NCBI RefSeq assembly: GCF_900143005.1
Contig: NZ_FRCS01000001.1
Coordinates: forward strand, 868,001 to 932,000
DNA length: 64,000 bases
From: Cryptosporangium aurantiacum
GTDB lineage: Bacteria > Actinomycetota > Actinomycetes > Mycobacteriales > Cryptosporangiaceae
Reading direction: 5' to 3'
The position numbers were made by a program, and so were the translations under genes. Shown here one piece after another: positions 41,453-49,610 of the stretch (the first letter of the stretch is position 1; every line of letters begins with the position of its first letter). Below the pieces are notes generated by a model. It was not told the origin of the DNA, did not search any database, and saw only the letters and a program-made list of their open reading frames with translations.

Positions 41453-41965
41453 GTGGTGAAAGAGGCGACGGCGACCGTTTTTGTGTTCGGACTGGTCGAG
41501 GGGCGGTACTGCCTGGGGCTGGTGTTCCACCCGCGGCTCGGCGTCTGGATCCCGCCCGGCGGTCACGTCGAGCCGGACGAGACGGCGGCCGAGGCGGCGC
41601 TGCGCGAGGTGACCGAGGAGACCGGCCTCACCGCCGCACTCCTGCCCCCTCCGCACGAGAAGCTCCCGGACGGCTATCCGCACACGCCGGTGTCGCCGCC
41701 CTGGTGGACGGTCGAGATCGCGGTCGGCCCCGACCGGCACACCCCGGCCGACCACGTCCACGTCGACCACCAGTACGTCGCGCTCGCCGCGTCGAGTGTG
41801 CCCGCGGAGACCGACCACCCGTTCGTCTGGCGCACCGAGGCCGACCTGAGCGAGCCGGACGCGATCATCGCGGACGCCCGCGGACAGGCGAGGGCCCTGT
41901 TCGGCCGGCTGCCGGAGCTGATGCTGTCGCAGCCCGGCTGGCCCGCGGGAAACCGACATTTCTGA
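41453..41965 (+). CDS. NUDIX hydrolase
   Basis: A 170-residue NUDIX-fold pyrophosphohydrolase. The Nudix box GGHVEPDETAAEAALREVTEETGL matches GX5EX7REUXEEXGU fully, so it should bind Mg2+ and hydrolyse a nucleoside-diphosphate-linked substrate. The strand VFVFGLVEGRYCLGLVFHP precedes it; HTPADHVHVDHQYVAL follows, as in the ADP-ribose/dNTP-type group. Two GTG codons are possible (41453, 41456). Substrate cannot be told. Confidence 0.86.
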   Translation: MVKEATATVFVFGLVEGRYCLGLVFHPRLGVWIPPGGHVEPDETAAEAALREVTEETGLTAALLPPPHEKLPDGYPHTPVSPPWWTVEIAVGPDRHTPADHVHVDHQYVALAASSVPAETDHPFVWRTEADLSEPDAIIADARGQARALFGRLPELMLSQPGWPAGNRHF

Positions 41966-42092
41966 ACCGATCGAGTCCCGCCTTCGGTCAGATGACTGTT
42001 CTTCCCGGCCCACCGCCGTCGCACCGCGATCCGGCGGGGCAGACTAGGGGACGGTCGGGGCGCGTGGGCGTCCTGCGTGTCCGGGAGGGCTG

Positions 42093-43760
42093 ATGGGCAA
42101 GCCGGTTTTGCTCACCGTCGACGACGACCCGTCCGTGTCGCGTGCCGTAGCGCGTGACCTGCGGCGTCGGTACGGCGAGGACTACCGGGTCATGCGCGCG
42201 GACTCCGGTCCGCAGGCCCTGGACGCGCTCAAGGAGATCAAGCTGCGCGGCGACCGGGTGGCGGCGATCCTCGCCGACTACCGGATGCCGCAGATGAACG
42301 GCATCGAGTTCCTCGAGGCCGCGATGGACCTGTTCCCGCGGGCCCGCCGCGCGCTGCTCACCGCGTACGCCGACACCGATGCCGCGATCCAGGCGATCAA
42401 CGTGGTCGACGTCGACCACTACCTGCTCAAGCCCTGGGACCCGCCCGAGGAGAAGCTCTACCCGGTGGTCGACGCGCTGATCGCGACCTGGCAGGCCGCG
42501 GGCGACTCGCCGGTCGACGAGATCAAGGTCGTCGGGCACCAGTTCTCGCCCGCGTCGTTCGAGCTGCGGGACTTCCTGGCCCGCAACCAGGTGCCCTACC
42601 GCTGGTACTTCGCCGACTCGTCCGAGGGACGGCGGCTGCTGGAGTCGGCTGACGCCGATCCCGAGGAGCCGGACGTGATCCCGCTGGTGGTGACGCCCGA
42701 GGGTGAAGTACTGCGCAGTCCGACGCCGTCCGAGCTGGCGAGCCGCGTCGGCCTGGCCACCAACCCGGCGGAGAAGTTCTACGACGTCATCATCGTGGGC
42801 GGCGGACCGGCCGGGCTCGGCGCCGCGGTCTACGCGGCCTCCGAGGGGTTAAGGACCGTTCTCGTCGAGCAGCAAGCCACCGGCGGCCAAGCCGGGCAGA
42901 GCTCTCGCATCGAGAACTACCTCGGCTTCCCGGACGGCGTCAGCGGCGCCCAGCTCACCGAGCGCGCCCGGCGCCAGGCGATCAAGTTCGGCGCGGAGAT
43001 CCTCACCACCCGCCGGGCCTGCGAGCTGATCGTCAAGGGCTCGGCCCGCGGCGTGAAATTCGAGGACGGCACCGAGATCGCGGCACACGCCGTCGTGCTC
43101 GCAACCGGCGTGTCCTACCGGCGGTTGGCGGCCGACGGCATCGACGACCTGACCGGGCGCGGCGTCTACTACGGTTCCGCGGCGGTGGAGGCCCCGGCGT
43201 GCGCCGGTCAGGAGGTCGTCATCGTCGGCGGCGCCAACTCCGCCGGTCAGGCCGCGGTGTTCTTCTCCAAGCACGCGTCGCGGGTGCGGCTGGTCGTCCG
43301 CGGTCCGTCGCTCGAGGCGTCGATGTCGGCGTACCTGATCAAGCAGCTGGACGAGATCGACAACGTCATCGTCCAGACCCGGACGACCGTGTGCGCGTGC
43401 CTCGGCGAGGGGCGGCTGCAACGGATCGACCTGAGGAACGGCGACACCGGCGAGATCGAAGCGGTCGACGCCGGGTTCTGCTTCGTGTTCATCGGAGCCG
43501 CCCCGCTCACCGACTGGATGGACGGTGTGGTGGCCCGCGACGAGGCCGGATTTGTCCTGGCGGGCACCGACCTGCTCGGCGACGACGGCGCACGGCCCGC
43601 CGGCTGGACCGTGGACCGGGATCCGTTCCCGCTGGAGACCAGCATCCCGGGTGTGTTCGTGGCCGGTGACGTCCGCTCGCAGTCGGTGAAACGGGTGGCC
43701 TCGGCGGTCGGCGAAGGAGCGATGGCGGTGACGCTCGTCCACCGCTACCTCAGCGCGTGA
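42093..43760 (+). CDS. Response-regulator receiver fused to thioredoxin-reductase-like flavoprotein
   Basis: A 555-residue three-domain protein. Residues 1-130 are an intact CheY-type receiver: acidic pocket VDDDPS, phosphoacceptor Asp62 in LADYRMPQMNG, Thr90 in ALLTAYAD, Lys113 in YLLKPWD. Residues 143-222 form a glutaredoxin-like domain without cysteines (VGHQFSPASFELRDFLARNQ). Residues 228-555 are a TrxR-like FAD/NAD(P)H domain: IIVGGGPAGLGAAVY for FAD, VIVGGANSAGQAA for NAD(P)H and VFVAGDVR near the flavin. The CxxC redox pair of true TrxR is missing (GVYYGSAAVEAPA there). Phosphorylation probably controls an oxidoreductase whose electron acceptor is unknown. Residue 253 uses a TTA codon. 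The sensor kinase follows within 40 bp. Confidence 0.88.
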   Translation: MGKPVLLTVDDDPSVSRAVARDLRRRYGEDYRVMRADSGPQALDALKEIKLRGDRVAAILADYRMPQMNGIEFLEAAMDLFPRARRALLTAYADTDAAIQAINVVDVDHYLLKPWDPPEEKLYPVVDALIATWQAAGDSPVDEIKVVGHQFSPASFELRDFLARNQVPYRWYFADSSEGRRLLESADADPEEPDVIPLVVTPEGEVLRSPTPSELASRVGLATNPAEKFYDVIIVGGGPAGLGAAVYAASEGLRTVLVEQQATGGQAGQSSRIENYLGFPDGVSGAQLTERARRQAIKFGAEILTTRRACELIVKGSARGVKFEDGTEIAAHAVVLATGVSYRRLAADGIDDLTGRGVYYGSAAVEAPACAGQEVVIVGGANSAGQAAVFFSKHASRVRLVVRGPSLEASMSAYLIKQLDEIDNVIVQTRTTVCACLGEGRLQRIDLRNGDTGEIEAVDAGFCFVFIGAAPLTDWMDGVVARDEAGFVLAGTDLLGDDGARPAGWTVDRDPFPLETSIPGVFVAGDVRSQSVKRVASAVGEGAMAVTLVHRYLSA

Positions 43761-43800
43761 GAGCGCACACTGGAAGTACCGCGCGAGGAAGGACGCTGTG

Positions 43801-45255
43801 ATGACCGACCGGGTGAGCCCCGACGAGCTGAAACAACTGTTCCTGTTCGAGGCGCTCAGCCCCGAGCAGCTCACCTGGCTGGCCGAGCACGGGGCGAGGG
43901 AGGAGCGCGAAGCGAACTCCGTCGTCTACGGCGAGGGCGACCCGGCGACGTGCTTCTTCGTGCTGCTCTCCGGCACGATCAAGCTCAGCCGGACGGTCGG
44001 CGGCGCGCGGGTGGAGATCTCCCGCACCGACAAGCCGGGTGCCTACGCCGGGTCCTATATGGCCTACCTCGGTGACCGGGTCCCGCAGCGGTACCTGCAG
44101 ACGATGACCGCGCTCACCCCGTCCACGTTCTACGTGCTGCCCGCCGAGGACTTCGCGACGGTCGTCAGCACCTGGTTCCCGATGACCGTCCACCTGCTGG
44201 AGGGCCTCTACTTCGGCGGCCAGGCCAACCAGGCCACGGTCGGCTCGCGGGAGCGGCTGCAGGCGCTCGGGTCGCTCACCGCCGGGCTGACCCACGAGCT
44301 GAACAACCCGGCCGCCGCCACCGCGCGGGCGGCGTCGCTGCTGCGCGAGCGGGTCGCGAAGTCGCGGCACAAGCTCGCCGCACTGGCGCGCGGCGACATT
44401 CCCCGCGAGCGGCTGGCGGTCCTGGTCGACCTGCAGGAGGACGCGGTCGAGCGGTGCGCGAAGGCCAAGGAACTGTCCCCGGTGGAGGCGAACGACCGCG
44501 AGGACGAGCTGGGTGACTGGCTCGAGGAGCGGGACGTCCCGATGGCCTGGGACCTCGCGCCGACGCTCGTCGCGGCCGGGATCGACATCGACTGGGTGGA
44601 GGACGCCGAGGAGCGGCTCGGCGGCAAGCACCTGGACAGCGCGCTGCACTGGATCGGCTACACGCTCGAGACCGAGCAGCTGATGATGGAGATCTCGCAG
44701 GCGTCGGGCCGAATCTCCGAGCTGGTCACGGCCGCGAAGCAGTACTCCCAGCTCGACCGGGCACCGCACCAGTGGATCGACGTCCACGAAGGCATCGACA
44801 GCACGCTGGTCATGCTCTCCGGGAAGATCAACAAGAAGGAGATCTCGGTCGTCAAGGAGTACGACCGGACGCTCCCGCAGATCCCGGCGTACCCCGGTGA
44901 GCTCAACCAGGTCTGGACGAACCTGATCGTCAACGCGATCTCGGCGATGGGCGGCAAGGGCACGCTGACGATCCGCACGAGCCTGCGGCGGCCGGAGGAC
45001 CCGGACAGCCCGGTGCAGGTCGAGGTCTGCGACACCGGGCCAGGCGTGCCGGAGGAGATCCAGGAGCGGATCTTCGAGCCGTTCTTCACGACCAAGCCGG
45101 TCGGCGAGGGTACGGGCCTGGGGCTGGACATCTCGTGGCGGATCGTGGTGAACCGGCACGGTGGCGACCTGAGCGTCCAGAGCGTGCCGGGGGACACCCG
45201 GTTCATCGTCTGCCTGCCGCGGAACGAGCCCCAGCATCCGGGGCCTGCACGGTAG
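43801..45255 (+). CDS. Cyclic-nucleotide-binding-domain histidine kinase
   Basis: A 484-residue soluble kinase. Residues 8-130 are a CRP-type cNMP-binding domain (LFLFEALSPEQLTWLAEHG, YGEGDPATCFFVLLSGTIKL), the sensor. HisKA follows with LGSLTAGLTHELNNPAAA, phosphoacceptor His165. The HATPase has NQVWTNLIVNAISAMGG, CDTGPGVP and GTGLGLD. The arrangement matches kinases paired with receiver-TrxR flavoproteins; here the partner lies directly upstream. Ligand may be a cyclic nucleotide or a redox/oxygen signal; the classic phosphate-cassette arginine-serine pair is not evident. ATG 43801 has AGGAAGG eight bases upstream; GTG 43798 is possible. Confidence 0.88.
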   Translation: MTDRVSPDELKQLFLFEALSPEQLTWLAEHGAREEREANSVVYGEGDPATCFFVLLSGTIKLSRTVGGARVEISRTDKPGAYAGSYMAYLGDRVPQRYLQTMTALTPSTFYVLPAEDFATVVSTWFPMTVHLLEGLYFGGQANQATVGSRERLQALGSLTAGLTHELNNPAAATARAASLLRERVAKSRHKLAALARGDIPRERLAVLVDLQEDAVERCAKAKELSPVEANDREDELGDWLEERDVPMAWDLAPTLVAAGIDIDWVEDAEERLGGKHLDSALHWIGYTLETEQLMMEISQASGRISELVTAAKQYSQLDRAPHQWIDVHEGIDSTLVMLSGKINKKEISVVKEYDRTLPQIPAYPGELNQVWTNLIVNAISAMGGKGTLTIRTSLRRPEDPDSPVQVEVCDTGPGVPEEIQERIFEPFFTTKPVGEGTGLGLDISWRIVVNRHGGDLSVQSVPGDTRFIVCLPRNEPQHPGPAR

Positions 45256-45279
45256 GCGCCTCTCGCGCCGGCGCCTACC
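45251..45279 (+). terminator. Terminator at the end of the kinase gene
   Basis: GGTAGGCGCC and GGCGCCTACC pair perfectly around a 9-base loop. The kinase stop codon lies inside the first arm. A second GC-rich hairpin (arms 45324-45338 and 45355-45370) follows. Confidence 0.65.
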
Positions 45280-45442
45280 GAACAGGCCGGCCCCCCCCGG
45301 GTCCGGCTTCCCCCACCTCACCCCCCAGGCCGGGCCGGAGCGGCCCCTAGCTGGCCGGCCCGGGCCTGGGCGGTGCGCTTAGAAACCTACGGTGGGCCGG
45401 TGTCGTCGCGATACGGAGTCCGGCCCGGGACTTTCCGGCTTC

Positions 45443-45619
45443 TCACCCTGGGGTGGTGTCCGGCTCCCCGGTCGGCTTTCCGGCGCGCAGAAGCTGCTCC
45501 AAAACCCCTACCAGCTCGACGACGCCCTCAAAAGACAGCTCGTTGGACGAGTTGGGGCGTGCGACGCTGCCCTCGAGCCGACCCTGTGCGGTCTGACTCA
45601 GCTCAATGATGAGACGCAT
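45443..45619 (-). CDS. Small protein of unknown function (58 residues)
   Basis: MRLIIELSQTAQGRLEGSV opens with an alternating strand pattern, followed by FEGVVELVGVLEQLL, an amphipathic helix. This beta-beta-helix pattern resembles a family of tiny actinobacterial proteins (RxVVExxxxxGRxxGxV...PFxGWLELLRLLE), which I know only as hypothetical. The ribosome-binding site is weak (GGGGGCCGGA). It lies alone between the sensor kinase terminator and the LuxR-type regulator. Confidence 0.58.
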   Translation of the reverse strand: MRLIIELSQTAQGRLEGSVARPNSSNELSFEGVVELVGVLEQLLRAGKPTGEPDTTPG

Positions 45620-45727
45620 TCCGGCCCCCGTTGCTGCCACTCGGGGGCCAGCGTAGGAACGATGACCCCCCGCTGTCTTCCGGGGTCGACCCTGGGAATC
45701 CGCGGCGCCGACCCTGGGGTGGGCCGA

Positions 45728-48556
45728 TCAGCGCGCGGCGAGAGCGCGCAGCTCGCCCCGACCGTCCACACCGAGCTTGCGGTAGATCGCGGTGAGGTGG
45801 CCTTCGACGGTCTTGACGCTCAGCGAGAGCTCGACGGCGATCTGCTTGTTCGTGCGGCGGGCGCCGATCAGCCGGGCGATGCTCAGCTCGGTCGCGGTGA
45901 GCCCGGCGAAGACCGCCTCCGGCGTCTCGATCGAGAGCCCGAGCGTGCGGGCGGCGTCCGCGGCCTGGGTGACGTAAGCCGTCGCGCCGAGCGCCCTGGA
46001 CTGCAGTAGCGCGGTGCGCAGCGCGGCGACCGCAGGGGCCCGCCGGTCCAGCGCGGCCAGGCAGCGGCCGGTCAGCAGGTTGATCCGGACGACCTCCAGC
46101 GGCAGCCCGATCTCGGTGGCCAGCGCGAGCGCCTCGGTGCACGCGGTCAGGGCCTCGCGGTGCGCGCCGCGGGCCAGCGCGATCCGGGCGCGGACCCGGG
46201 CGACGCCGAGCCGGGCGGATCGTCGCTCCGGACGGGCCAGTTTGGACAGGTACGTCGCGAGGGCCGCGTCCGCGTCGTCGGGGCGGCCGAGCTGAGCCAG
46301 GGCGTCCGCGCGCAGCGGCCCGAACAGGTGGGTGCCCGGCTCCTGCGAGTCGTAGTGCTTCTCGATGTCCACCGCGGCCGCGAGCAGCGCGGTGGGGTCG
46401 TCCTTGGCCTGGGCGATCGCGGCGAGCCCGCCGGCGGCGTAGGCCAGGCCGGTGCTCGCGCCGATCAGCCCGGCCCAGTGCGCGGCGGCGCGGACGTGGG
46501 CGTCGGCGGCGGACCACTCGGCGCGGGCCGCGCGGGGATAGCAGGCCAGCGCGTGCAGGATCGCGTACTCCCAGACCCGGAGGCTCTCCTCGGCGTCGCC
46601 GAGCGCGAGTTCGGCGTGCAGCACCGCGTCGGTGAGCTCGCCGCGGCGGTACTCGACCTCGGCGAGGTAACCCAGCGCCTGGCCGATGCGCAGCGCCTCA
46701 CCGGCGGTGGCGCGCGCGACCGACTGACGCAGGTCGCGGTCGGCGTCGGCCAGGCGATCGGTCCAGAGCGCGATCATGCCGCGGGCGCAGAGCGCGTCGA
46801 GCGCACCGGCGGCTCCGGGGGCGTCGGCGTCGGCGAGCGCGGCGATCGCCTCCTCGGCCCGGCCGGACAGGGCCAGCCCGATCGCGCGGGCGAAGTGCGC
46901 GTAGGCGGCGACCCAGGGTTCGGTCGCCGGTGCCTCGACCGCCTCGACGCCGTACCGGATCATGTCCCGGTAGTCGAGCGTGAGGATCGCGATGATCGCG
47001 AGCTGCGCCGCGATACGAGCTTGGAGATCGCCGGCGGTCGGCTGACCCGCGAGAGCGCCACCGTCGGGCCGAGCCTGGAGATCGCCGGCGGTCGGCTGAC
47101 CCGCGAGAGCGCCGGCCGTGGGATCGGGCTCGCGGACCGTGGCCAGTGCGCGGTCGAGGAGGGTTTTCGCCTCGGGGATCCGGCCGGAGAGCAGCAGTTG
47201 GTACCCGGCGACGTAGTCGCGCCACGGCCCGTCGGGCGCGGTGCCGACGTCGCTCTCGTAGTCCTGCGCGCCGGCCGCGTCGCCGGCGACCAGCAGCGCC
47301 TCGACGGTGGTGAGTACGCGGGCGGCTCGCACCGGCCCGCGCGGGGTGAGTTCGACGGCGTGCCGGTACAGCGCCGCGGCCGCGGTCAGCTCCCCGCGTC
47401 GCCAGCGTTCCCGGGCGGCGTGCTCGGCGTCGTCGGCCAGCTCCGCGTCCAGGCCACCGGCCGCGGCGGTGAGCCGGTGATCGAGCACGTTCGGCCCGCC
47501 CAGCCGCGCCGCCCGCCGGTGCAGCTCCTGCCGGTAGGACAGCGCCCGGTCGTGGTAGAGCGACGAGCGGGTCAACCGGTCGGCGAACACGAACTCGCGC
47601 CCGCCGCTGCCCGGCACCTCGACGATCAGCCCGACGGCCAGCGCCTCGGTGGTCGCGGCGGTCAGCGGGCCCCCGGCGAGCTCGGCGATCGCGGCGGCGT
47701 CGGCCAGCCGGAACCGTTCACCCAGGACGGCCGCGGCCGACACCAGCTCTCTGGCCGGCGCGTGGCACGTCGCCAGCTGGGAGGCGATCGTCGCCGAGAT
47801 CGAGTGCGGTGCGGGCAACGGGCTACTGTCCGCGGCCAGCGTCCGCATCGAGAGCTGAGGCAGCAGGTGACGGACGTGCAACGGGTTTCCGTCGGTCAGC
47901 TGCCAGAGCCTGGCCGCACCGGCTGGCGAGAGCCCGGCCCGGCCCTCCAGGGCCGCGAGCTGCATCAGCTCGTCGGGTGCGAGCCCACCGAGCTCCAGTT
48001 CGACGCCCCGGTCGGACTCCACCATCCGGCGCCAGCCGTCCGGCAGACCCGGGTTCGGGCGGCCGTCCGGGATCCGCCGCACCGCGCCGGGCGGGTGGTG
48101 GATCACCACGACGAGGACCGGCGCCGACGGCATCCGCCTCGCGGCGTACCGGATCGCCTCGATCGAGGCGCGGTCGGCCCAGTGCGCGTCGTCCACGACC
48201 ACCACGGTCGGGCCGGCGCGCTGCAGGTCGGTGGCGAGCGCGTCGCCGACGAACACCGGGTTCGCCCCCGGATCGGGCGTCCGGATCGACTCGGCGGTCG
48301 CCGAGGACGGCAACCGCGCGACGGCCTGCCGGAGAATCTCCCACTGCCGGTCGACCTCGTTCTCGTCGGCCGCCAGCCAGAGCGTCGACGCGCCCGGCAG
48401 CCCGGCGAGGAAGTGTTCGACCAGGCGCGTCTTCCCGGTGCCTGGTGCGCCGGTGACGCTGACCACCCGCGGGTCACCGGCCTGCGTCGACCGCCATGCT
48501 TCGCCCAGGACCACCGTCTCCGGGCCGCGTCCGACGAAGGAGCGACTCGTGTCCAT
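45728..48556 (-). CDS. Large ATP-binding LuxR-family regulator (LAL/MalT-like)
   Basis: A 942-residue transcription factor. An AAA/NB-ARC-type ATPase occupies the first 300 residues with Walker A VTGAPGTGKTRLVEHF and Walker B-like TVVVVDDAHWADR. A long helical TPR-like region runs from about 370 to 860. The C-terminal LuxR helix-turn-helix is LTATELSIARLIGARRTNKQIAVELSLSVKTVEGHL. Such LAL proteins activate secondary metabolism or sugar genes on binding a small ligand. Residues near 500 contain an 18-residue tandem duplication (GALAGQPTAGDLQAR twice). Its target is unknown; it may act on itself or on neighbouring membrane genes. Confidence 0.92.
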   Translation of the reverse strand: MDTSRSFVGRGPETVVLGEAWRSTQAGDPRVVSVTGAPGTGKTRLVEHFLAGLPGASTLWLAADENEVDRQWEILRQAVARLPSSATAESIRTPDPGANPVFVGDALATDLQRAGPTVVVVDDAHWADRASIEAIRYAARRMPSAPVLVVVIHHPPGAVRRIPDGRPNPGLPDGWRRMVESDRGVELELGGLAPDELMQLAALEGRAGLSPAGAARLWQLTDGNPLHVRHLLPQLSMRTLAADSSPLPAPHSISATIASQLATCHAPARELVSAAAVLGERFRLADAAAIAELAGGPLTAATTEALAVGLIVEVPGSGGREFVFADRLTRSSLYHDRALSYRQELHRRAARLGGPNVLDHRLTAAAGGLDAELADDAEHAARERWRRGELTAAAALYRHAVELTPRGPVRAARVLTTVEALLVAGDAAGAQDYESDVGTAPDGPWRDYVAGYQLLLSGRIPEAKTLLDRALATVREPDPTAGALAGQPTAGDLQARPDGGALAGQPTAGDLQARIAAQLAIIAILTLDYRDMIRYGVEAVEAPATEPWVAAYAHFARAIGLALSGRAEEAIAALADADAPGAAGALDALCARGMIALWTDRLADADRDLRQSVARATAGEALRIGQALGYLAEVEYRRGELTDAVLHAELALGDAEESLRVWEYAILHALACYPRAARAEWSAADAHVRAAAHWAGLIGASTGLAYAAGGLAAIAQAKDDPTALLAAAVDIEKHYDSQEPGTHLFGPLRADALAQLGRPDDADAALATYLSKLARPERRSARLGVARVRARIALARGAHREALTACTEALALATEIGLPLEVVRINLLTGRCLAALDRRAPAVAALRTALLQSRALGATAYVTQAADAARTLGLSIETPEAVFAGLTATELSIARLIGARRTNKQIAVELSLSVKTVEGHLTAIYRKLGVDGRGELRALAAR
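47022..47129. repeat. 54-bp in-frame tandem duplication inside the LuxR-type gene
   Basis: The segment around GGAGATCGCCGGCGGTCGGC occurs twice with a 54-base period (TGGAG at 47022 and 47076). It adds 18 residues and keeps the frame. The two copies are nearly identical, so the event is recent. Confidence 0.85.
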
Positions 48557-48708
48557 CGTGCTCCCGGAGCGCTACGGCACGTGTTCGCGCCTGTGCGGAC
48601 AGTGGCTCCGCCGCGAAGCGAAGGGCTGATCCGGGCCAGGATAGGAACCCCTACGACGGTTGGCCAATCCGGCGAACGGCCCGCCCCGGTGTCCGAAAGG
48701 CACAGGCG

Positions 48709-49113
48709 TCAGCGTTCCGGACGCGACTTCCACAACCAGAGCAACCCGAGCACCGGCAGTATCAGCGGGATGAAACCGTAGCCGCTGCCGTAGTCGGACC
48801 AGACCGTCGCATCCGGGAATTCCTCGGGCACCACCAGGCTCGCGGTGCCGACGGCCAGGACACCGATCAACTCGATCGAGCAGCAGACCAGGGCGACCAG
48901 CCACCAGCGCGGTCCCGACCGGGCCAGCGCGACCGTCGCACCCACGTACACCAGCGCGGCGAACGCGGAGAGCAGGTAGGCAACCGGCGCGTCGCCGAAG
49001 CGGGACGCGATCTGGACGCCCGCGCGGGCACCGGCGGCGAGCGCGAACAACCCGTACACCGCGACGAGCACCCGCCCCGGCCCGTGGGCGGTGCCGGTGG
49101 GCTGCTCAGACAC
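48709..49113 (-). CDS. Four-helix membrane protein, unknown function
   Basis: A 134-residue integral membrane protein with four hydrophobic stretches, e.g. VLVAVYGLFALAAGARAGVQ, YLLSAFAALVYVGATVALA, WWLVALVCCSIELIGVLAVG and GFIPLILPVLGLLWLW. A PEEFPDATVWSDYGSGYGF loop lies between helices 3 and 4. Similar proteins are common and uncharacterised in actinobacteria. Its start overlaps the end of the next gene upstream by eight bases, so the two are probably co-translated subunits or sequential genes of one operon. Confidence 0.78.
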   Translation of the reverse strand: MSEQPTGTAHGPGRVLVAVYGLFALAAGARAGVQIASRFGDAPVAYLLSAFAALVYVGATVALARSGPRWWLVALVCCSIELIGVLAVGTASLVVPEEFPDATVWSDYGSGYGFIPLILPVLGLLWLWKSRPER

Positions 49114-49462
49114 TCCACACCTGGTTCATGCGCACGACGAGTACCGGGATGACAAGGCACGCCACGCCGACGACCGCGGTCGCCGAACGGTTCTTCTCCG
49201 ACCACGCCCAGAAGTAGCCGACCGGAAGGATGATCAGCGAGGCGATCAGGTACCCGAGGAACGTCGCCAGCTCGTCGGGGGTCCGGTCGGTCACCAGCTT
49301 CACCACCGCGACGACGAGTTGGACGACGAGCAGCGCCTCCAGGCCGACGACGCCGACCAGCAGCGGCTTCCGCGGTGCGAAACCACGAAGAACCTCGATC
49401 AGCGCCCAGGCCGCCAGCGCGAGCGCGACGACCGTCACCGCAGTCGCCAGTCCGTCGACCAC
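49106..49462 (-). CDS. Small polytopic membrane protein, unknown function
   Basis: About 118 residues with four hydrophobic segments (TAVTVVALALAAWALIEVL, LLVGVVGLEALLVVQLVVAV, FLGYLIASLIILPVGYFWAW, AVVGVACLVIPVLVV). GTG 49462 is preferred because GGGAGG lies six bases upstream; GTG 49477 would include that site in the coding region. It pairs with the following four-helix protein. Family not recognised. Confidence 0.75.
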   Translation of the reverse strand: MVDGLATAVTVVALALAAWALIEVLRGFAPRKPLLVGVVGLEALLVVQLVVAVVKLVTDRTPDELATFLGYLIASLIILPVGYFWAWSEKNRSATAVVGVACLVIPVLVVRMNQVWSV

Positions 49463-49480
49463 CTGCGTCCTCCCCACAGA

Positions 49481-49513
49481 GTTCGGCCCGGACCCATCGG
49501 GTCCGGGCCGAAC
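49481..49513 (-). terminator. Terminator after the FAD-protein gene
   Basis: GTTCGGCCCGGACCC and its perfect complement are separated by three bases (practical loop larger). It lies about 100 bp past the stop of the FAD protein and just before the small membrane genes on the same strand. Confidence 0.78.
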
Positions 49514-49610
49514 CTACTACGCGTTGTCGTCACTCTCCCCGTGGGGAGCCGTTCTCAGCTCTTCGGAAGCCCCTGCGGGTTGATCTCGGACTTCGGCAGC
49601 GCCTCGTTCG

